This document shows, in pieces, positions 1 to 8,500 of a stretch of DNA of 64,000 nt; position 1 is the stretch's first letter, and the number at the start of each line of letters is the position of its first letter. The position numbers and the translations under genes are program-made. This stretch comes from UBA1422 sp041752735. GTDB taxonomy: Bacteria > Bacillota > Clostridia > Peptostreptococcales > Anaerovoracaceae. The stretch lies in the NCBI GenBank assembly GCA_041752735.1, contig JBGSVW010000007.1, positions 35,886 to 99,885 of the forward strand. Reading direction: 5' to 3'. Under the pieces are notes generated by a model. It saw nothing but the letters and a program-made list of their open reading frames with translations. It was not told where the DNA came from and did no database searches.

Positions 1-2
1 AA

Positions 3-488
3 TTCGACCTTCTGAAACATGACATCGCGTTTCGAATCAGAGAAGAAGGAACCCGTGTCATCGCTACACTCAAATGGAATGGCAAAACCGTTGGCGCACT
101 TCATACCAGAGAAGAGCTAAACGTGAATCTGGGAGAAGGCAAATGCACGGACATACCAGATCCCACAGTGTTTTCCCAGAGTGAAATCGGGGCGGAACTC
201 CTTGAACTAATCGGTGAAAAGACCCTTTATGGCTTCATCGAAGTTCATGTTTCAAGACGAAAGCTAAGGGTAGATAACAATGAGGCTATATTTGAAATCG
301 CACTGGATTCCGGGTCGGTTGTGACCAAAAACGGAAGGTGTTTCATATCTGAAGCAGAAATTGAACTATACTCCGGAAAAGCAGATGAACTCATCTCTTT
401 AGGAGAACGTCTGGCACAGAAATATGCACTGGTGCCGGAAACAAGAAGTAAATTCGCACGGGGCCTGGCCCTGCTTGGTAAAATTTAG
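3..488 (+). CDS. CYTH-domain protein, 5' end cut by the window edge
   Basis: The open frame runs from the first bases of the window to a TAG at 486-488, so the true start lies to the left. The visible part matches the CYTH (triphosphate tunnel metalloenzyme) fold: an early stretch with FRIREEG followed by a strand ATLKW, then REEL, EVHVSRRK, an EIALD strand, the acidic EAEIELYSG segment, and a closing KFARGLAL. The alternating charged residues on beta strands, and the late E-x-E-x-E, are the metal/triphosphate-binding pattern of this family. CYTH proteins hydrolyse inorganic triphosphate or act on nucleotides; the substrate here cannot be read. An ATG at 123 is only an internal methionine-free restart (GTG/ATG choice) and would delete the first strands. 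It sits 27 bases before tig and may share its transcript. Confidence 0.7.
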   Translation, partial: FDLLKHDIAFRIREEGTRVIATLKWNGKTVGALHTREELNVNLGEGKCTDIPDPTVFSQSEIGAELLELIGEKTLYGFIEVHVSRRKLRVDNNEAIFEIALDSGSVVTKNGRCFISEAEIELYSGKADELISLGERLAQKYALVPETRSKFARGLALLGKI

Positions 489-515
489 CAAAATATTTTG
501 AAGGAGAAACAATTC

Positions 516-1799
516 ATGAAAGCAACATTTATTTCAAAAGAAAAGAACAACGCAAAATTCAGCGTAGAATTCACAGCGGAAGAGCTGGAACAGGCAATGA
601 TTAAGGAATACCAAGACACCAAAGACAAGTACCAGATTGATGGCTTTCGAAAAGGTAAAGCCCCCCGAAGCATATTGGAAAAGCATTTTGGAGAAGGGAT
701 TTTCTTGGAAGGCGCTATCAATACAATGATTAATGACGCTTACCCAAAAGCAGCCGACGAGCTGGGACTGGAAGTCATTGACAGACCTACCGTGGATTTC
801 GGGGATGTTGAAAAAGGCAAGGGCTTTACGATTACCGTTTCAGTGGATGTTTATCCCGAAGTATCCGTAAAAGATTACTTGGGCGTCAAGTCCGAAAAAA
901 TAAGTGTTGAAGTACTGGATGCCGACGTTGATGCCGAAATCGAAAAAATGCAGCAACGGAATGCACGTATGGTTGTCGTTGAGCGACCTGCTGAAAATGG
1001 AGACACGGTACTATTAAATTACAAAGGATTTGTAGGCGATCACCAGTTTGAAGGTGGCACCGCCGAACAACAGCCTTTGAAGCTGGGTTCAAACACATTC
1101 ATTCCCGGATTTGAGGAGCAACTGGTTGGAATTTGTATCAACGAAGACCGTGACGTGAAGGTAACCTTCCCCGAAGAGTATCATTCAGAAGAACTGGCAG
1201 GCAAAGAAGCCATCTTCAAATGCAGTGTCAATGAAATCAAAGCCGAAGAAAAGCCTGTACTAGATGATGATTTTGCAAAAGATGTCAGCGAATTCGACAC
1301 TCTTGCAGATTTGAAAGCCGACACCAAAACTAAATTGAAGGAAGCAAAAGAAGCACAAGCATTGCTCAAGATGAAGGATTCAGTTCTTGCAAAAGTATAT
1401 GAAGCCAACGAAATTGACATTCCCGAAGTATTGGTAGAAGATGAAATCACCTCTATGATGCAGGAATTTGACCAGCAGTTGCGATCCCAAGGTTTGGATC
1501 TCGAGAAATATTTCGAATATCTTCAGAAGGATCAAGCTGAATTTAGAACTGAACTAAGAGACGATGCGTTCCGAAAGGTGAAAACCCGGATGATCGTTTC
1601 CGCCATTGCTCAGGCTGAAGGGATTACCGTCACACCGGAAGAACTGGAAGCGGATATTGACATGATGGCTGCGCAGTACAAAATCGAACCGGCAAAAATC
1701 AAAGAAATGCTAGGTGCTGAAAATCTTGCATTCCTTGAGAAGGACATTAAAATGCGTAAAGCAATGGACTTCGTTTTCGATAAGGCAATCATCAAATAA
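516..1799 (+). CDS. tig: Trigger factor, ribosome-associated chaperone and peptidyl-prolyl isomerase
   Basis: 427 residues, the usual length for the family. The N-terminal ribosome-binding domain carries the signature GFRKGKAP at residues 43-50, which docks on ribosomal protein L23. A central FKBP-type isomerase domain follows (about 155-240, GDTVLLNYKGFVG start), then the helical C-terminal arms that cradle nascent chains. The frame is open from a TTG at 498, but AAGGAG at 501-506 lies nine bases before the ATG at 516, which decides the start. It heads a proteostasis run with clpP, clpX and lon in the same direction, the order seen in many Firmicutes. No strong promoter was picked out in the short gap after the CYTH gene. 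Confidence 0.96.
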   Translation: MKATFISKEKNNAKFSVEFTAEELEQAMIKEYQDTKDKYQIDGFRKGKAPRSILEKHFGEGIFLEGAINTMINDAYPKAADELGLEVIDRPTVDFGDVEKGKGFTITVSVDVYPEVSVKDYLGVKSEKISVEVLDADVDAEIEKMQQRNARMVVVERPAENGDTVLLNYKGFVGDHQFEGGTAEQQPLKLGSNTFIPGFEEQLVGICINEDRDVKVTFPEEYHSEELAGKEAIFKCSVNEIKAEEKPVLDDDFAKDVSEFDTLADLKADTKTKLKEAKEAQALLKMKDSVLAKVYEANEIDIPEVLVEDEITSMMQEFDQQLRSQGLDLEKYFEYLQKDQAEFRTELRDDAFRKVKTRMIVSAIAQAEGITVTPEELEADIDMMAAQYKIEPAKIKEMLGAENLAFLEKDIKMRKAMDFVFDKAIIK

Positions 1800-1833
1800 T
1801 GAGATGCCAAAGACCACAGGAAGGAGAGGCAAT

Positions 1834-2415
1834 ATGGCTTTAATTCCATATGTAATTGAACAGGACGGAAGGGGCGAACGCTCCTATGACATCTATTCCA
1901 GAATGCTAAAAGACCGAATTATATTCATTGGTGAGGCCATCGATGAACATTTGGCTAGCTTGGTTGTTGCACAGCTTCTGTTTCTGGAAGCAGAAGACCC
2001 CGAAAAGGATATCTGTATCTATATCAATAGCCCCGGTGGCTCAGTAACGGCTGGTATGGCTATCTATGATACCATGCAATATGTCAAACCGGACATTTCC
2101 ACTATTTGTGTGGGCATGGCTGCCAGTATGGGAGCATTCCTGCTATCCGCTGGAACCAAAGGCAAACGCTTTGCCTTGCCCAATGCTGAAATTATGATTC
2201 ATCAGCCCTTGGGCGGAATCAATGGGCAGGCAGAGGACATTAGAATCCATGCAGAGTGGATCATTAAAACCAGAGAAAAACTCAATGTCATTCTCAGCAA
2301 AAATACCGGACAGCCACTGACTACCATCGAAAAAGACACGGATCGGGACAACTTCATGAGTGCACCTGAAGCAGCAGCTTATGGTTTGGTGGACAAAGTC
2401 ATTACATCCCGATAA
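1834..2415 (+). CDS. clpP: ATP-dependent Clp protease proteolytic subunit ClpP
   Basis: 193 residues. Serine peptidase of the ClpP family, forming two stacked heptameric rings that degrade substrates fed in by ClpX or another Clp ATPase. The catalytic triad is visible: S98 in GMAASMGAF, H123 in MIHQPLGG and D172 in DTDRDNF. The oxyanion glycines are in INSPGGSV. The frame is open further upstream inside tig, but GGAAGGAGAGG precedes ATG 1834 and the protein from there begins MALIPYVIEQ, the normal N-terminus of the family, so this start is firm. It follows tig after 34 bases and is followed by a run of 7-base repeats before clpX. Confidence 0.97.
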   Translation: MALIPYVIEQDGRGERSYDIYSRMLKDRIIFIGEAIDEHLASLVVAQLLFLEAEDPEKDICIYINSPGGSVTAGMAIYDTMQYVKPDISTICVGMAASMGAFLLSAGTKGKRFALPNAEIMIHQPLGGINGQAEDIRIHAEWIIKTREKLNVILSKNTGQPLTTIEKDTDRDNFMSAPEAAAYGLVDKVITSR

Positions 2416-2426
2416 ATCAATTCTTT

Positions 2427-2454
2427 AACTCATAACTCATAACTCATAACTCAT
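2427..2454. repeat. Four perfect tandem copies of the heptamer AACTCAT
   Basis: Positions 2427-2433, 2434-2440, 2441-2447 and 2448-2454 each read AACTCAT, in the 85-base gap between clpP and clpX. No ribosome binding site or promoter hexamer lies inside. A run of short perfect repeats can slip during replication and change the clpP-clpX spacing; any regulatory effect is only a guess. Confidence 0.85.
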
Positions 2455-2500
2455 AAATATTTAGACCCCACAACCCCAAAATTAGGAGAAAACCAACCTT

Positions 2501-3763
2501 ATGACCAAATACGACGAAAATTTTGAAATAAAGTGTTCATTTTGCGGCAGACCCCAAAGCCAGGTCAAACGACTGGTGGCGGGACCTGAAGTTTATATTT
2601 GCAATGAATGCGTAGACCTTTGTCTGGACATTATCAAAGAAGGACTGGAGGAGCCCAAGGAACTGGAAGAAAGCGGTGAATTTGTGCTGCCCACCCCACG
2701 TGAGCTGGCCAAATTCCTTTCCGAATATGTCATAGGACAAGATGAAGCTAAAAAAGCGCTTTCCGTTGCAGTGTATAACCACTATAAACGGGTCAAGAGC
2801 ATGACTGCCCTAGAGCAGGATGGTGTTGAACTCCAAAAGAGCAACATCGTCATGATTGGTCCCACCGGGTCCGGCAAAACTTTACTGGCTCAGACTCTGG
2901 CCAAGATTCTACAGGTGCCATTTGCCATTGCTGATGCTACCGCACTGACAGAAGCCGGTTATGTGGGAGAAGACGTAGAAAACATTCTACTGCGTCTGCT
3001 ACAAGCTGCTGATTTCGATGTGGAGAAAGCCCAGCGCGGCATCATTTATGTGGATGAAATCGATAAAATATCCAAAAAATCCGACAACGTTTCCATCACT
3101 AGGGACGTGAGTGGAGAAGGGGTACAACAGGCCCTACTCAAGATTCTGGAAGGAACCGTTGCCAATGTTCCACCCCAAGGAGGACGAAAGCATCCCCATC
3201 AGGAGTTCATCCAGTTTGACACGACAAATGTCATGTTCATTTGTGGCGGAGCCTTTGACGGTCTTGAAAAAATCATCCGCAAAAGGTTGGGCGAAAAGGT
3301 CATCGGATTCAATGCCACTCAAAAGAAAAACGATAAAGATGTGCCGGAAACCCTAAAAATGGTTCAACCGGAAGATTTACTCCGATACGGCTTGATACCA
3401 GAGTTTATTGGGCGTTTGCCAGTAATTGTCACGCTGGACCCTTTAACAGAAGATGCCTTAGTGGAGATTATCACCAAGCCCAAAAATGCCTTGCTGAAAC
3501 AATACAAAAAACTTTTTTCCATGGATAATGTGGAACTTGAAATAGAAGAAGATGCCATCCGCAGGATTGCACACAAAGCCCTCGAAAAGAAAACCGGGGC
3601 CAGAGGTCTTCGAAATATCATGGAAACCATCATGACGGACATCATGTACGAGATTCCTTCTCGCAAAGATGTTGCGAAATGCATTATCACCAAGGCAACA
3701 GTAGACGAGGAAGTGAGGCCGACTTTGGTCCTTTTAGACTCAGATAAAAAGGCGGCTTCCTAG
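2501..3763 (+). CDS. clpX: ATP-dependent Clp protease ATP-binding subunit ClpX
   Basis: 420 residues. Hexameric AAA+ unfoldase that recognises tagged substrates and threads them into ClpP. The N-terminal zinc-binding domain shows four cysteines (C12, C15, C34, C37). The Walker A motif GPTGSGKT lies near residue 125, Walker B IIYVDEIDKI near 187, and the sensor and C-terminal small domain (GARGLRNIME) follow. AGGAGAAAACC precedes ATG 2501. It lies after clpP and before lon in the same direction. Its last codons form the left arm of a small GC-rich hairpin that might attenuate read-through into lon. Confidence 0.97.
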   Translation: MTKYDENFEIKCSFCGRPQSQVKRLVAGPEVYICNECVDLCLDIIKEGLEEPKELEESGEFVLPTPRELAKFLSEYVIGQDEAKKALSVAVYNHYKRVKSMTALEQDGVELQKSNIVMIGPTGSGKTLLAQTLAKILQVPFAIADATALTEAGYVGEDVENILLRLLQAADFDVEKAQRGIIYVDEIDKISKKSDNVSITRDVSGEGVQQALLKILEGTVANVPPQGGRKHPHQEFIQFDTTNVMFICGGAFDGLEKIIRKRLGEKVIGFNATQKKNDKDVPETLKMVQPEDLLRYGLIPEFIGRLPVIVTLDPLTEDALVEIITKPKNALLKQYKKLFSMDNVELEIEEDAIRRIAHKALEKKTGARGLRNIMETIMTDIMYEIPSRKDVAKCIITKATVDEEVRPTLVLLDSDKKAAS

Positions 3764-3777
3764 GTCGCCTTATTCTT
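3749..3777 (+). terminator. Weak hairpin at the clpX stop codon, possible attenuator
   Basis: AAGGCGGC (3749-3756) pairs with GTCGCCTT (3764-3771) across a 7-base loop that contains the clpX stop, with one G-U pair. It is followed by ATTCTTTC rather than a clean T run. Partial termination before lon is possible; this is not a strong terminator. Confidence 0.4.
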
Positions 3778-3832
3778 TCACTAGAATGATGCAAATCAAC
3801 CTAACCCTAACCCCATAACCAAGGAGAACACA

Positions 3833-6187
3833 ATGGCAGAAGATAAAATCGAAGTAAGAGAAGACGGCTTGATGGTTTTACCCATGATTCCGCTTCGGGG
3901 AATGACAATTTTCCCTAATATGGTTCTGCATTTCGACATCGGAAGAGAAAAATCCATCAATGCCCTAGAAAAGGCAATGATTAAGAACCAATATATTTTT
4001 TTGGCAGCCCAGACAGATGAAACCACCGACTTACCAACCAACAATGATTTTTATCATATGGGTACTGTCGCTAAGATTAAACAAATGCTCAAACTCCCCG
4101 GTGATTCCATCCGGGTGCTTGTTGAGGGCGTGAGCCGAGGGCGAATTGAAGAAATTTTATTCGAGGTACCTTATTTTAAGTGCGCAGTTTCCCAAATCAT
4201 CGATGAAGAACCGGATCCGATTCCGGCCAGGATGGAAGCGCTGATGCGTTCTGTGCTTGGCAACTTTGATAGTTACCTGGCCTTAAACCAGAAGCTTTCT
4301 TCCGAAATCTTTCCAACCGTAGCCACCATCGGTCAACCAGGCCGTTTTGCTGACCTGATTGCAGGCCATATGGACCTCAAAGTTGAAGAGAAACAGGAAC
4401 TCCTGGAGACCCTAGATATCACAGAACGTTTGGACAAACTGAATACCATAATGGTACGTGAGATTGAAATTCTCAACATCGAACACGATATCAGCAGCAA
4501 GGTAAAAACTCAAATCAATCAGAATCAGCGGGAGTATTATTTGCGAGAGCAAATGCGCGCCATTCAGGATGAATTGGGCACTGATGAAGATGTGGAAGGC
4601 GAAGTCAACCAGTGGTACAAACAGCTGGAAGAATTGAACCTGCCTGAAAAGACCCGTCAAAAAGTAGAAAAAGAAATTAAAAGGATGTCAAAAATGCAGG
4701 CGTCCTCCGCCGAAAGTTCGGTCATCCGGACTTATATTGAAACCATTCTGTCCTTACCATGGAACAAAGAAACCGAAAGCAACATTGACTTAAAGCATGC
4801 CGAGGAAATCCTGGAAGAGGATCATTACGGGCTTGAAAAGGTGAAAGAGCGCGTGTTGGAGTATCTGGCAGTCGTTGAACTTTCCCATAAAATCAAAGGG
4901 CCTATTCTTTGTCTGGTAGGCCCTCCGGGAACCGGCAAAACTTCCATTGCCAAATCGGTGGCTCGTGCAGTCAACCGAGAATTTGTACGAATGTCCTTGG
5001 GTGGCGTTCGTGATGAGGCGGAAATCCGCGGACATCGCAGAACCTATATTGGGGCGATTCCTGGAAGAGTTATTAACGCCATTAAAGACGCAGGTTCCAA
5101 GAATCCTGTTTTCCTCTTCGACGAGGTGGACAAAATTGGCGCAGACTTCAAAGGCGATCCGGCTTCTGCGCTGTTGGAGGTTTTAGACCCCGAACAAAAC
5201 AAAGATTTTACTGACCATTATCTGGAAACTCCATTCGATCTTTCCAAGGTAATGTTTATCGCAACAGCCAATACAACCGAAACCATTCCAAGACCGCTTC
5301 TGGACCGAATGGAAGTCATAGAAGTGATGGGGTACACAGAAGAAGAAAAACTGAACATCGCACAAAAATACCTAGTGCCAAAAAAAGTCACGGAACATGG
5401 CCTTCAACCGGAGAATATTCAAATTTCCGAAGATGCCATCCGAGACTTGATTAACTATTACACCAGGGAATCCGGCGTCCGAAATTTGGAGCGGGAAATT
5501 GCCAACCTCTGCAGAAAAGTGGCACGCAAAACCGTTTCTGGTCGTCGAAAGAAGTTTTCCATCAATGCGGCAAATTTAGAAGAATATTTGGGCAAAAAGA
5601 AATACAGATATGATAAAATAGAAAATGAGTCAGAAATCGGTGTTACCACTGGATTGGCCTGGACGATTGTGGGCGGAGATACGCTGTTCATCGAGACTTC
5701 GGCTGTTCCCGGAACCGGCAAACTCCAATTGACAGGACAGCTAGGCGATGTGATGCAGGAATCCGCCAAAGCGGGTATCAGCTACATACGTTCTGTGACC
5801 GATAAGTTTGGTATTGATGAAGACTTTTATAAAACGATGGACATCCATTTGCATATTCCGGAAGGTGCCACACCAAAAGATGGACCTTCCGCAGGCGTGA
5901 CCATGTGTGTAGCCATGATTTCCACCTTAACAAAAACACCTGCGCGAAAAGATGTTGCCATGACAGGCGAAATTACCTTGCGCGGGAATGTGCTACCTGT
6001 AGGCGGCATCCGTGAAAAGGTTCTGGCAGCCCATCGGGCAGGTATCAGGATGGTTCTTCTTCCCGCAGACAATGAACGGGATATTGAAGATATTCCTGTC
6101 AAAGTCAGAAAGGCAATGAAGTTTGTACTGATTCGAAATGTGGACGATGCCATCAAACACGTATTGATTGGAATCAAAAAATGCTAA
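3833..6187 (+). CDS. lon: ATP-dependent protease Lon
   Basis: 784 residues, standard bacterial LonA architecture. An N-terminal substrate-binding domain (about 1-200, starting at the MIPLRGMTIFPNM strand), a coiled region, an AAA+ module with Walker A GPPGTGKTS near residue 363, and a C-terminal serine/lysine protease domain. The catalytic dyad is S686 in DGPSAGV and K729 in GIREKVLAAH. Lon degrades misfolded and some regulatory proteins in the cytosol. AAGGAG at 3821-3826 sits seven bases before ATG 3833. The stop overlaps the start of engB by seven bases, so the two are probably translationally coupled. Confidence 0.97.
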   Translation: MAEDKIEVREDGLMVLPMIPLRGMTIFPNMVLHFDIGREKSINALEKAMIKNQYIFLAAQTDETTDLPTNNDFYHMGTVAKIKQMLKLPGDSIRVLVEGVSRGRIEEILFEVPYFKCAVSQIIDEEPDPIPARMEALMRSVLGNFDSYLALNQKLSSEIFPTVATIGQPGRFADLIAGHMDLKVEEKQELLETLDITERLDKLNTIMVREIEILNIEHDISSKVKTQINQNQREYYLREQMRAIQDELGTDEDVEGEVNQWYKQLEELNLPEKTRQKVEKEIKRMSKMQASSAESSVIRTYIETILSLPWNKETESNIDLKHAEEILEEDHYGLEKVKERVLEYLAVVELSHKIKGPILCLVGPPGTGKTSIAKSVARAVNREFVRMSLGGVRDEAEIRGHRRTYIGAIPGRVINAIKDAGSKNPVFLFDEVDKIGADFKGDPASALLEVLDPEQNKDFTDHYLETPFDLSKVMFIATANTTETIPRPLLDRMEVIEVMGYTEEEKLNIAQKYLVPKKVTEHGLQPENIQISEDAIRDLINYYTRESGVRNLEREIANLCRKVARKTVSGRRKKFSINAANLEEYLGKKKYRYDKIENESEIGVTTGLAWTIVGGDTLFIETSAVPGTGKLQLTGQLGDVMQESAKAGISYIRSVTDKFGIDEDFYKTMDIHLHIPEGATPKDGPSAGVTMCVAMISTLTKTPARKDVAMTGEITLRGNVLPVGGIREKVLAAHRAGIRMVLLPADNERDIEDIPVKVRKAMKFVLIRNVDDAIKHVLIGIKKC

Positions 6188-6774
6188 TAAAAAAAGCGGA
6201 ACTGGTTGCAGTAACAGCCAAGCGGGAACAGTATCCACCCGAAGACATGTATGAAATCGCATTTGTAGGACGCTCCAATGTGGGCAAGTCCTCTTTGCTG
6301 AATCTGCTGACCAACCGAAAAGCACTGGCAAGAGTCAGTGGCAACCCCGGTAAAACCAGGACCATCAATTTTTATGAGGTCAATGGTGAATTTCGGATCG
6401 CCGACTTGCCCGGATATGGCTATGCTAAGGTATCAAAGAGTATTAGTGCCACATGGAGTGGGATGATAGACACGTACCTCAAAGACAGGACTAAATTGAT
6501 TAAAGTGGTACAATTGGTGGATATCCGCCATGCGCCATCAGCTCTGGACATACAGATGTATGAGTACTTGAAGCACTATGGATTGGACGGCCTTGTGGCC
6601 GCCACCAAATCCGACAAAATTTCTAAAAATGAGACCACCAAATCAATTGCACAAATACGGAAGTGCTTAAGAATGGAACCGGACGATTTGGTTATACCAG
6701 TTTCAGCACTAAACAAAAAAGGGCATGAAGATTTACTAGCAGCAATGGAAGTAATACTGAACGCCCAGGAATAA
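6181..6774 (+). CDS. engB: Ribosome biogenesis GTPase EngB (YsxC/YihA)
   Basis: 197 residues. TRAFAC-class GTPase needed for late 50S ribosomal subunit assembly. G1 is GRSNVGKSS at residues 30-38, G3 is DLPGYGYA and G4 is TKSDK, in the usual order for this family. The N-terminus AELVAVTAKREQYP matches the canonical start. No clear ribosome binding site precedes ATG 6181, which lies inside the last codons of lon, so translation is probably by reinitiation after lon. A lon-engB pairing is common in Firmicutes and supports the call. Confidence 0.95.
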   Translation: MLIKKAELVAVTAKREQYPPEDMYEIAFVGRSNVGKSSLLNLLTNRKALARVSGNPGKTRTINFYEVNGEFRIADLPGYGYAKVSKSISATWSGMIDTYLKDRTKLIKVVQLVDIRHAPSALDIQMYEYLKHYGLDGLVAATKSDKISKNETTKSIAQIRKCLRMEPDDLVIPVSALNKKGHEDLLAAMEVILNAQE

Positions 6775-6783
6775 GGAGCACCA

Positions 6784-7131
6784 ATGCAGTTTATCGTTGC
6801 ATTCAACATCATATTCAAGCGGATTAAAGCAATCCGATTTCTATTAATGGATAAAGAGGTACAGCTTTGGAAAAAAGCCCTGATTGTTGCGGGTTTGATT
6901 TATCTCTTTCTTCCGATTGACCTGATTCCACCGGTGCTCTTTCCGATTGCATGGATGGATGATTTAGTTCTATGGATCTGGATTCTCTGGGTTCTTCGAA
7001 AAACCCTGGACAAGTATTGGATGGGGGAAACTGAGGATTATTCCAAAAAATATAAGAACAAAGAAGTAATTGACGACGTTGAATACGAAGTCAAAGAGGA
7101 GCCAAAAAACCAAGGAGAAAAGAATGAATAA
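6784..7131 (+). CDS. DUF1232 (YkvA-type) small membrane protein
   Basis: 115 residues. Two hydrophobic segments (about 30-50 and 55-75) flank the family hallmark LPIDLIPPVLFPIAWMDDL, typical of DUF1232/YkvA proteins. The C-terminal 40 residues are highly charged (KKYKNKEVIDDVEYEVKEE) and presumably cytoplasmic. Function of the family is unknown. AAGGAG lies before ATG 6784, nine bases after engB, and the 3' end overlaps the start of hpt by eight bases, so it is embedded in the same operon. Confidence 0.8.
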   Translation: MQFIVAFNIIFKRIKAIRFLLMDKEVQLWKKALIVAGLIYLFLPIDLIPPVLFPIAWMDDLVLWIWILWVLRKTLDKYWMGETEDYSKKYKNKEVIDDVEYEVKEEPKNQGEKNE

Positions 7132-7657
7132 GAGTCAGGTCATCGGCGAAATCATGATCAGCCAGGAAGAAATTCAGCAAAGGGCCAAAGAAATAGCAGC
7201 TCAAATCACCAAAGATTATGAAGGAGAGAGCATATTGCTCGTTGGAATTCTTCGAGGTGCTGTGCCATGGATGGTGGATGTGATGAAACATATCGATTTG
7301 GATGTAGAAATTGATTTTATGGCGGTCAGCAGCTACGGTGCAGCAACCAAAAGCACCGGTGTCGTCAAGATCAATAAAGATCTGGATTCGGATATTGAAG
7401 GGAAGCACATCATCATTGTAGAAGATATCGTGGATACGGGCATCACCCTCCAGTACCTGACCGGTTACCTAGAAAACAGACAACCTAAAAGCATCAAAAT
7501 CTGTGCGCTATTGGACAAACCTGCCAGAAGGCGGGCGGAAGTCTACGGCGATTATATCGGTTTCACAGTAGAAGACAAGTTCATTGTAGGATACGGCCTG
7601 GACTTTAACCAAAAGTACAGACAGCTGCCATATATCAGCTGCTTAGCCGAGGATTAA
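7124..7657 (+). CDS. hpt: Hypoxanthine phosphoribosyltransferase
   Basis: 177 residues. Purine salvage enzyme that joins hypoxanthine or guanine to PRPP, giving IMP or GMP. The PRPP-binding loop IIIVEDIVDTGITL is at about residues 97-110. The loop LVGILRGAVPWMVD and the C-terminal VGYGLDFNQKYRQLPYI complete the hallmark of bacterial HPRT. The frame is open back to 7070, but AAGGAG at 7112-7117 sets ATG 7124 as the start. It overlaps the 3' end of the DUF1232 gene by eight bases. PurR and Prs, both linked to PRPP, are encoded elsewhere in the window. Confidence 0.94.
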   Translation: MNKSQVIGEIMISQEEIQQRAKEIAAQITKDYEGESILLVGILRGAVPWMVDVMKHIDLDVEIDFMAVSSYGAATKSTGVVKINKDLDSDIEGKHIIIVEDIVDTGITLQYLTGYLENRQPKSIKICALLDKPARRRAEVYGDYIGFTVEDKFIVGYGLDFNQKYRQLPYISCLAED

Positions 7658-7677
7658 TATAAGGAGGACTGCAACAA

Positions 7678-8250
7678 ATGAGTAATGAGGTACAAATCGG
7701 ACTATCCAACAAACACCTGCACCTGAGGCAGGAGGATGTGGACACATTATTTGGAAAGGGTCATTGTCTGACTCATACAAAAGACCTACTTCAACCGGGA
7801 CAATATGCCTGTGATGAGAAGGTGGACATCGTCGGACCCAAAGGGGTTCTCAAAGGTGTTCGTGTGTTAGGTCCAGCCAGACCGGAAACACAGGTTGAAA
7901 TGGCGTTAACTGATGCCAGAGCCATTGGAATCAAAGTGCCTGTCAGAGAATCAGGCAAACTGGATGGAACTCCTGGCTGTAAACTGATTGGACCGGCAGG
8001 TGAAGTCGATCTGGAACAGGGTGTCATCGCAGCCCTTCGACATGTACACTTGTCTGGGGCTCAAGCTGAAGCTTTGGGCGTCAAAGACAAGGACATTGTC
8101 AGCGTCAAAGTAGAAGGTGAAAGAGGCCTGATTTTCCAAAACGTATTGGTTCGTGCAGGAGATGCCTACTTTGGCGAAATCCACTTTGATACCGATGAAG
8201 GTAATGCAGCAGGACTAGGCCCTGATGCAGTAGGTACAATCATTAAATAA
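7678..8250 (+). CDS. pduL: Phosphate propanoyltransferase (PduL-type phosphotransacylase)
   Basis: 190 residues. PduL-family acyltransferase that exchanges acyl groups between CoA and phosphate, unrelated to the Pta family. It shows the paired zinc-ligand histidine motifs NKHLHL near residue 12 and RHVHLS near residue 122, and the C-terminal EIHFDTDEGNAAGL signature. AAGGAGG precedes ATG 7678. No microcompartment shell genes lie nearby and there is no visible encapsulation tail before the first histidine motif, so this is more likely a general acetyl/propanoyl-phosphate enzyme for ATP formation by fermentation, working with a kinase encoded outside the window. It ends the rightward operon ahead of a strong terminator. 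Confidence 0.92.
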   Translation: MSNEVQIGLSNKHLHLRQEDVDTLFGKGHCLTHTKDLLQPGQYACDEKVDIVGPKGVLKGVRVLGPARPETQVEMALTDARAIGIKVPVRESGKLDGTPGCKLIGPAGEVDLEQGVIAALRHVHLSGAQAEALGVKDKDIVSVKVEGERGLIFQNVLVRAGDAYFGEIHFDTDEGNAAGLGPDAVGTIIK

Positions 8251-8296
8251 AAAACAAAAGAAAATCATATTTATAGCACCCAAATAAACCAAATTA

Positions 8297-8330
8297 GGCC
8301 ATATTCGATTCTGAATATGGCCTTTTTTTT
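8297..8330 (+). terminator. Strong intrinsic terminator after pduL
   Basis: Perfect 10-base stem GGCCATATTC/GAATATGGCC (8297-8306 with 8313-8322), a 6-base loop and eight T residues. It closes the tig-to-pduL gene run. Confidence 0.95.
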
Positions 8331-8389
8331 ATTAGTGATACATTATTTGCCGAATACATGTCTTATATCTATAATAAACCTAATTACAG

Positions 8390-8417
8390 TTGTGTTTTCA
8401 TAAATATGGAGTAGAAT
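8390..8417 (+). promoter_or_regulatory. Candidate sigma-A promoter for the GGDEF/HD-GYP gene
   Basis: TTGTGT at 8390-8395, a 16-base spacer and TAGAAT at 8412-8417, about 83 bases before the ATG. The leader between them shows no c-di-GMP riboswitch motif that I can recognise. Confidence 0.5.
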
Positions 8418-8500
8418 AGAAACATTAACAATGACTTACGTTTGCTGCTATCTTAGAATTTAATATTTCATAATCCCAAAACAGGGAAGGTTGTGTAACA

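Noticed and set aside
3800..3815. CCTAACCCTAACCCC, resembling a telomere repeat
   Set aside because: Only two units, in an ordinary bacterial intergenic stretch before lon; chance.
8331..8500. Possible cyclic di-GMP riboswitch before the GGDEF/HD-GYP gene
   Set aside because: No conserved aptamer core could be recognised; only a promoter and a plain leader are supported.
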